Shown here piece by piece: positions 59,190 through 64,000 of a DNA stretch of 64,000 nucleotides. Source of the stretch: Punctularia strigosozonata HHB-11173 SS5 (taxonomy: Eukaryota; Basidiomycota; Agaricomycetes; Corticiales; Punctulariaceae); the NCBI RefSeq assembly GCF_000264995.1, contig NW_006767437.1, positions 1,714,836 to 1,778,835 on the forward strand, written 5' to 3'. The notes beneath the pieces were generated by a model, which was given only the letters and a program-made list of their open reading frames with translations, was not told the origin of the DNA and did no database searches. Made by a program: the position numbers and the translations under genes. The number at the start of each line of letters is the position of its first letter. The stretch's first letter is position 1.

Positions 59190-59816
59190 AGGCGGCGTCG
59201 TCGTCGTCGTCGTCGGTGATGGTGGAGATCGTGTAGCTGTAGACGATCGCTGGCGCTGCGCTCACGGCTGGCGGAAGGTGCACATGGCGCGCGGGAGCCC
59301 GAATCGGTCGGCTCGAGCCAGTCCACGCGCGGGACGCATGGCGACATTCCACTACTTTTGCGTAAGGACCCGGGCTGCGCCTGCCGTCGTGCGTGTAGGA
59401 GACGTCCTACGCCGCATTTTGATCCCCAAAGGCGACGCGAAGACGAATTCGCGACTATCTGTTGGGTGGGAGCAAATGGGCGGCGCGCGGAGGCGACTAT
59501 GTCTCGTAGACCATACTCGTAGTCTAATCCCACTCAGACAACCTCAGGTGGACCGTATGATGATCATACGCTTACAATAAGCCCCAGTGAGGACGATAAG
59601 GTGCAACGTCCAACGGCGTGCCCGCCATTTAGCCATGCGGGGCTGGGACAGGGGCTCCTGCCGTAAAAGGCAAGCAGGCGTTTTTACGCGAGACGCGCGC
59701 CCGCTCCCCAAATGTTTCGACTCTAAGAACTGGGGCCATACGCTGCAGCTCTTCTCCCGTCCCCTCCTGCTCCGTCGCCGTCCGTGTCGTCCTTCGATAC
59801 CGACCACGACGACACC
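59190..59816. promoter_or_regulatory. divergent promoter region AVT3-like / FAS
   Basis: About 627 bp between the start codons of two head-to-head genes. I see no clear TATA box, and cannot assign regulator sites. Confidence 0.4.
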
Positions 59817-62800
59817 ATGAGCGCACCCAACGGACATGCCGGGCCTGACCCGTGCATCGCGTCGCGCCCCCTCGTACTGGCCTCAGGCCCCATTAGAGTC
59901 CGTATCGTCACTTAATCAGTGCAGGCAAGAACGCAATGCTGATGACGAGCACAGGTTTCCATCCCCGTGTCCACCCGCAACGACGAGTGGATCGCCGCAG
60001 AAGTCCTTAGAGAAGAGTTTGTGCACACCCAGAGCGTGCAAGACGCCGTCGACGCCACGGCCGAACTCGAAAACGCCGCCGACGCCGCCGTCGAGCTCTA
60101 CGCCGAGTTTCTCGGCTTCGTCGCCTCCAAGCTAGACGCCTGCTCCCAGAGCAAGGCCGCGCGCACCGCCGTCCTCCTGGCCGCGCTTTCCGACTTCACC
60201 AAGACACACCTGCACACGCAGGACATCCACACCCTCGTCGCCGCGTTCGACACGGACGCGCGCAAGACCGTTCTCGCAAGCTACTACGCGGCCCTCGCAG
60301 CCCTCGAAGCCGCCAACATCGAAGACGTCCCTCGCGGACCGCCCTCGGCACTCCTGAGTGCCTCCAACACCGAGCTCTACGCCCTCTTCGGCGGTCAGGG
60401 CACCAATGAAGTCTACTTTGACGAGCTCCAGGCGCTCCACGACACCTACACCGCATGGGTCGCGCCGTTCCTCACCACCGTCACACGCGAGGTGCTCGCA
60501 CCCCTCGCTGCTGCGAATACATCGACCGCGTTCTACGCGCACGGCCTGGACGTGGCGTCCTGGCTCTCCGGTGCCTCACTGCGCCCTCCGACAGCCTACT
60601 TGGCCTCCGTCCCCCTCTCCCTCCCGCTTATCGGGCTCACGCAACTTACCCAATATCTCGTCGCCTGCCGCGTGCTCGCGCTCTCTCCCGCCGACATGCG
60701 CGCTCGCTTCGCCGGTGCCACCGGCCACTCTCAGGGCGTCGTGTCTGCAGTTGCTATAGCTGCTTCGGACTCGCCCACATCTTTCCTCGCCAACGCGAAG
60801 AAGGCGTTGCGCTGGCTCTTCTTCTGCGGTCTCCGCGGTCAAGAAGCCTTCCCCGTGCTGGCGCTCGAGCCGGCCATCGTCCAGGACGCGGTCGAAGGCG
60901 GCGAGGGCTCGCCTTCGCCCATGTTGGCCGTCACCGGCCTTTCCCTCAAGGATCTCGAGAAGCACATCGCAGGTACGAACAAGCACCTCGACGAGCGCTC
61001 CCAGCTAGGCGTCTCGCTCCACAATGGCCCTCGTGCGTTCGTCGTCACCGGCCCGCCGAAGGCCCTCTACGGCCTCGTCACGGCCCTCAGGAAGGTTCGC
61101 GCCCCAAGCGGGCTCGACCAGAGCAAGATCCCGTTCTCGAAGCGCAAGCCCGTGTTCAGCGTTCGCTTCTTGGTCGTCGGCGTGCCCTACCACAGCCCGT
61201 ACCTCAAGGACGGTATCGAGAAGATGCTCGAGCAGGATCTGAAGGGAGAGGAGTTGTGGAAAGGGGAGGAGCTCGGCATTCCGGTATACCACACAGAAGA
61301 CGGTACGCATATATTCTGCCAGTCTCATGATTATCGCTGATGACATGTCCAGGATCCGACCTCCGCAAGCTTTCGACCGGCATCACCGGCTCTCTCTGCG
61401 AACAGATCTTCACCATGCCCATCCACTGGGCTAAGGCTACCGCCTTCCCCGAATCTGCAACCCACGCGGTTGACTTCGGTCCCGGTGGGCTGAGCGGCAT
61501 CGGCCCGTTGACCGCGCGTCTCCTCGAAGGTCGCGGAGTGCGTGTCGTTGTCGTGGGCGACAAGGGCAAGAACGGCGCCGAGCTGTACAATTCGCAAGAA
61601 GTCAAGTATGAGCAGTGGTGGAGCAAGAAGTGGGCCCCGCGCCTCGTCAAGACTAGGTGAGCATCTATCGTCCGTTTGCGTAACGATTTGCTGAAGAAAG
61701 CGCAGCGACGGCACGGTGCACCTCGACACACCGTTCTCTCGCCTCTTGGGCAAGCCCCCGATCATGGTGGCGGGCATGACGCCGACGACCGTCAAGGCCG
61801 GCTTCGTCTCCGCAGTGCTTTCCGCGGGGTACCATGTCGAACTCGCCGGCGGCGGACACTACAACCCCGCCGCGCTGCGCGCCAAGGTCGCCGAGATCCA
61901 GACCAAGATCCCGCCGGGGGTCGGGCTCACGCTGAACGCGCTGTACATCAACCCGCGCCAGTTCACGTTCCAGTTCCCGCTATGGCAGGAGATGCGCCGC
62001 GAGGGCCTTCCCATCGAAGGCTTCTGCGTCGCGGCCGGTATTCCGACCACTGAGAAGGCGGGCGAGATCATCGAGGGCCTCCGCAGCGCCGGCATTCGCC
62101 ACGTCAGCTTCAAGCCCGGTTCAGTGGATGGCATCCGTCAAGTCGTCAGCATCGCCGCGGCCAACCCCGACTTCCCCGTTATCATGCAGTGGACCGGAGG
62201 ACGCGCCGGTGGCCACCACTCGTGCGAAGACTTCCACCAGCCCATCCTGTCGACCTACGGCTCTATCCGTCAGCAGCCTAACATTGTTCTCGTTGGTGGC
62301 TCTGGCTTCGGCGGCGCCGACGACGTCTGGCCCTACCTTACCGGCGAGTGGTCTGTGGAGAAGTTCGGCGCGCAGCCGATGCCGTTCGACGGCTTCCTGT
62401 TCGCGTCTCGCGTCATGGTCGCCAAGGAGGCACACACCAGCCCGTCCGTCAAGGACCTCATCGTCGCCGCCTCCGGCGTGGACGACGCGCAGTGGGAGGG
62501 CACGTACGCGAAGGAGACGGGCGGTATCCTCACCGTCCAGTCTGAGCTCGGCGAACCGATCCACAAGGTTGCGACGCGGGGCGTGAAGCTCTGGAAGGAG
62601 TTCGACGAGACCGTCTTCAAGCTGCCGAAGGAGAAGCGCATCGTCTGGCTCAAGGAGCGCAAGTCGGAAGTCATCGCGAAGCTTAACAGAGACTTTGCCA
62701 AGCCGTGGTTTGGGTGGAAGAAGGGTGACGTGGTCGCCGAGGACATCGCCGATATGACTTACGAGGAGGTGCTGCTGCGCATGGTGCGCTTGATGTACGT

Positions 62801-64000
62801 CGCGCATGAGGGACGATGGATCGATACCTCGCTGCGGAATCTCACCGGCGACTGGCTGAGACGCACGGAGGAGCGGTTTGCGGGCGTGAACGGTGGGAAG
62901 CCGAAGCCGAGCATGTTGCAATCCTTCACGTCGCTCGACGAGCCGCTGCCGTTCATCGAGAAGTTCCTCAACCTGTACCCGCTCGCCAAGGAGCAGCTGC
63001 TGGCAGCGGAGGATAAGGCGTACTTCCTCACGATCTGCCAGCGTCCTGGCCAGAAGCCCGTTCCGTTTATTCCCGTATTGGACGCGTCATTCGAAGTCTG
63101 GTTCAAAAAGGTGCGTCTTTCTCGTTTGTGTTCTGATCACCATGTCTGACGGTGGTTTCAGGATTCGCTCTGGGCCGCGGAGGACATCGAGGCAGTCTTC
63201 GACCAAGACCCGCAGCGTGTTTGCATCCTGCAAGGTCCCGTTGCGGCGAAGCACGCTACCATTAAGGACGAGCCTATCAAGGACATGCTCGACAATATCA
63301 CCTCATTGCTCGTTGACAAACTCGTTGAGCGCCAATACGCCGGCGACAAGAGCAAGATTCCCACCGTCGACTACCTTGGTTCTGCGCCTGCTGTTGCTTC
63401 ATTCCCTGCGGGCGTTAACGCCACACGAGATGAGAACTCAGTGTCCTTCAGCATCGGGTCGGACGTTCCGTCGACAGAGGCCTGGCTTGAAGCCCTTGCA
63501 GGTCACAAGCTCTCATGGCTTCGCGCGTTCCTCGCCTCGACGACCGTCGTTCAGGGCACGTCCTACATCGACAACCCCGTCCGCCGCCTGTTCGCGCCTC
63601 GTGCGGGCCAGAAGGCAGTTATCCGGCTCAGCGGCGGCTCGCCGATCGGCGTCAAGCTGTTCGGTGCCGCCCGTTCCGAGGGTGTTCACAAGCCTGCGTT
63701 CGAGGCCGTGGACGTCAAGTACGACGCCGCGCAGCGGCTTATCAACCTGACGATCTTCGAGGATCGTCGCGACGCTTCCGTGCCGCTGTTGCTTCAGTTT
63801 AAGTACACCCCCGAGACCGGCTACGCTCCCATACGCGAGGTCGCCGAGGGCCGCAACCAGCGTATCAAGGAGTTTTACTGGAAGCTTTGGTTCGGCGATG
63901 ATTCCACTCTGCCTGCGCTCGACGTGCACGAGACTTTCGTCGGTCCTGAGGTTCGCATCGAGGCGTCAGACATCGAGACCTTCTGCGCCGTTGTTGGTAA
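59817..64000 (+). CDS. FAS1: fungal type I fatty acid synthase, 5' part (runs off window)
   Basis: Exons 59817-59897, 59955-61302, 61353-61656, 61706-63110 and 63162 onward; about 1,325 residues in the window. The acetyltransferase domain carries GATGHSQGVVSAVAIA (nucleophile Ser near residue 284) after ALFGGQGTNEVYFDEL. The enoyl reductase domain begins at PPIMVAGMTPTTVKAGFVSA with the flavin-site stretches VELAGGGHYNPAAL, WTGGRAGGHHSCEDF and VGGSGFGGADD. The text at the right end leads into the dehydratase region. In many basidiomycetes the beta and alpha chains are fused in one polypeptide; the window ends too early to tell. Exon 1 end could also be 59906. Confidence 0.95.

Noticed and set aside
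60455-61330. Alternative plus frame inside FAS
   Set aside because: Out of frame with the acetyltransferase domain; biased GC3 produces it.
1-64000. CRISPR arrays, operons, bacterial features
   Set aside because: Repeats seen are coding minisatellites or LTR-internal; genes are intron-rich eukaryotic units.

Overview
The window is nuclear DNA of a filamentous basidiomycete, most likely an agaricomycete. The genes are broken by many 45-80 nt GT-AG introns. They include fungal core genes (CAF120, PWP1, ATG15, ATG22, MIC60, CTF8, eIF6, a fungal-type fatty acid synthase), basidiomycete-style F-box genes, a TPR gene, DUF7918-like genes and a GH43 glycosidase. Exon joins below were chosen by splice sites and by phase: for each complete spliced gene the listed exons sum to a whole number of codons ending in a stop.

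Left part (1-10.3 kb) is transposon-rich. It opens with the 3' end of a Gypsy-like LTR element (1-520). Then comes a seven-exon gene (847-7747) joining a GCM-type zinc finger, a MULE-like transposase core, a ubiquitin-specific-protease-like domain, a PHD finger and an octapeptide-repeat tail. It is damaged by one in-frame stop and two LTR insertions, both of which leave the reading frame in phase. A degenerate DUF7918-like gene and a diverged tandem duplication follow.

Middle part (10.3-31 kb): CAF120 (-), an intron-containing tRNA-Ala(AGC), a small unknown protein, an F-box gene, PWP1 (-) divergent from a tail-anchored PEX26-like gene, ATG15 (-), a partial TPR gene (-), a 3.6 kb stretch without a recognisable gene, and a small Ser/Pro-rich protein.

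Right part (31-64 kb): a second degenerate DUF7918-like locus (-), CTF8 (-), MIC60 (-) divergent from ATG22 (+), a secreted GH43 enzyme, an unknown coiled-coil protein (-), an F-box remnant, a truncated ADP1-type ABC-transporter ectodomain (-), another F-box gene, eIF6, a very long disordered protein carrying a peroxiredoxin-like domain (-), an AVT3-like vacuolar amino-acid transporter (-), and the 5' part of fatty acid synthase running off the right end.

A theme is vacuolar recycling: ATG15 (lipase that opens autophagic bodies), ATG22 and AVT3-like (amino-acid efflux) lie within about 36 kb. They are interleaved with unrelated genes, so shared regulation is only a hypothesis.
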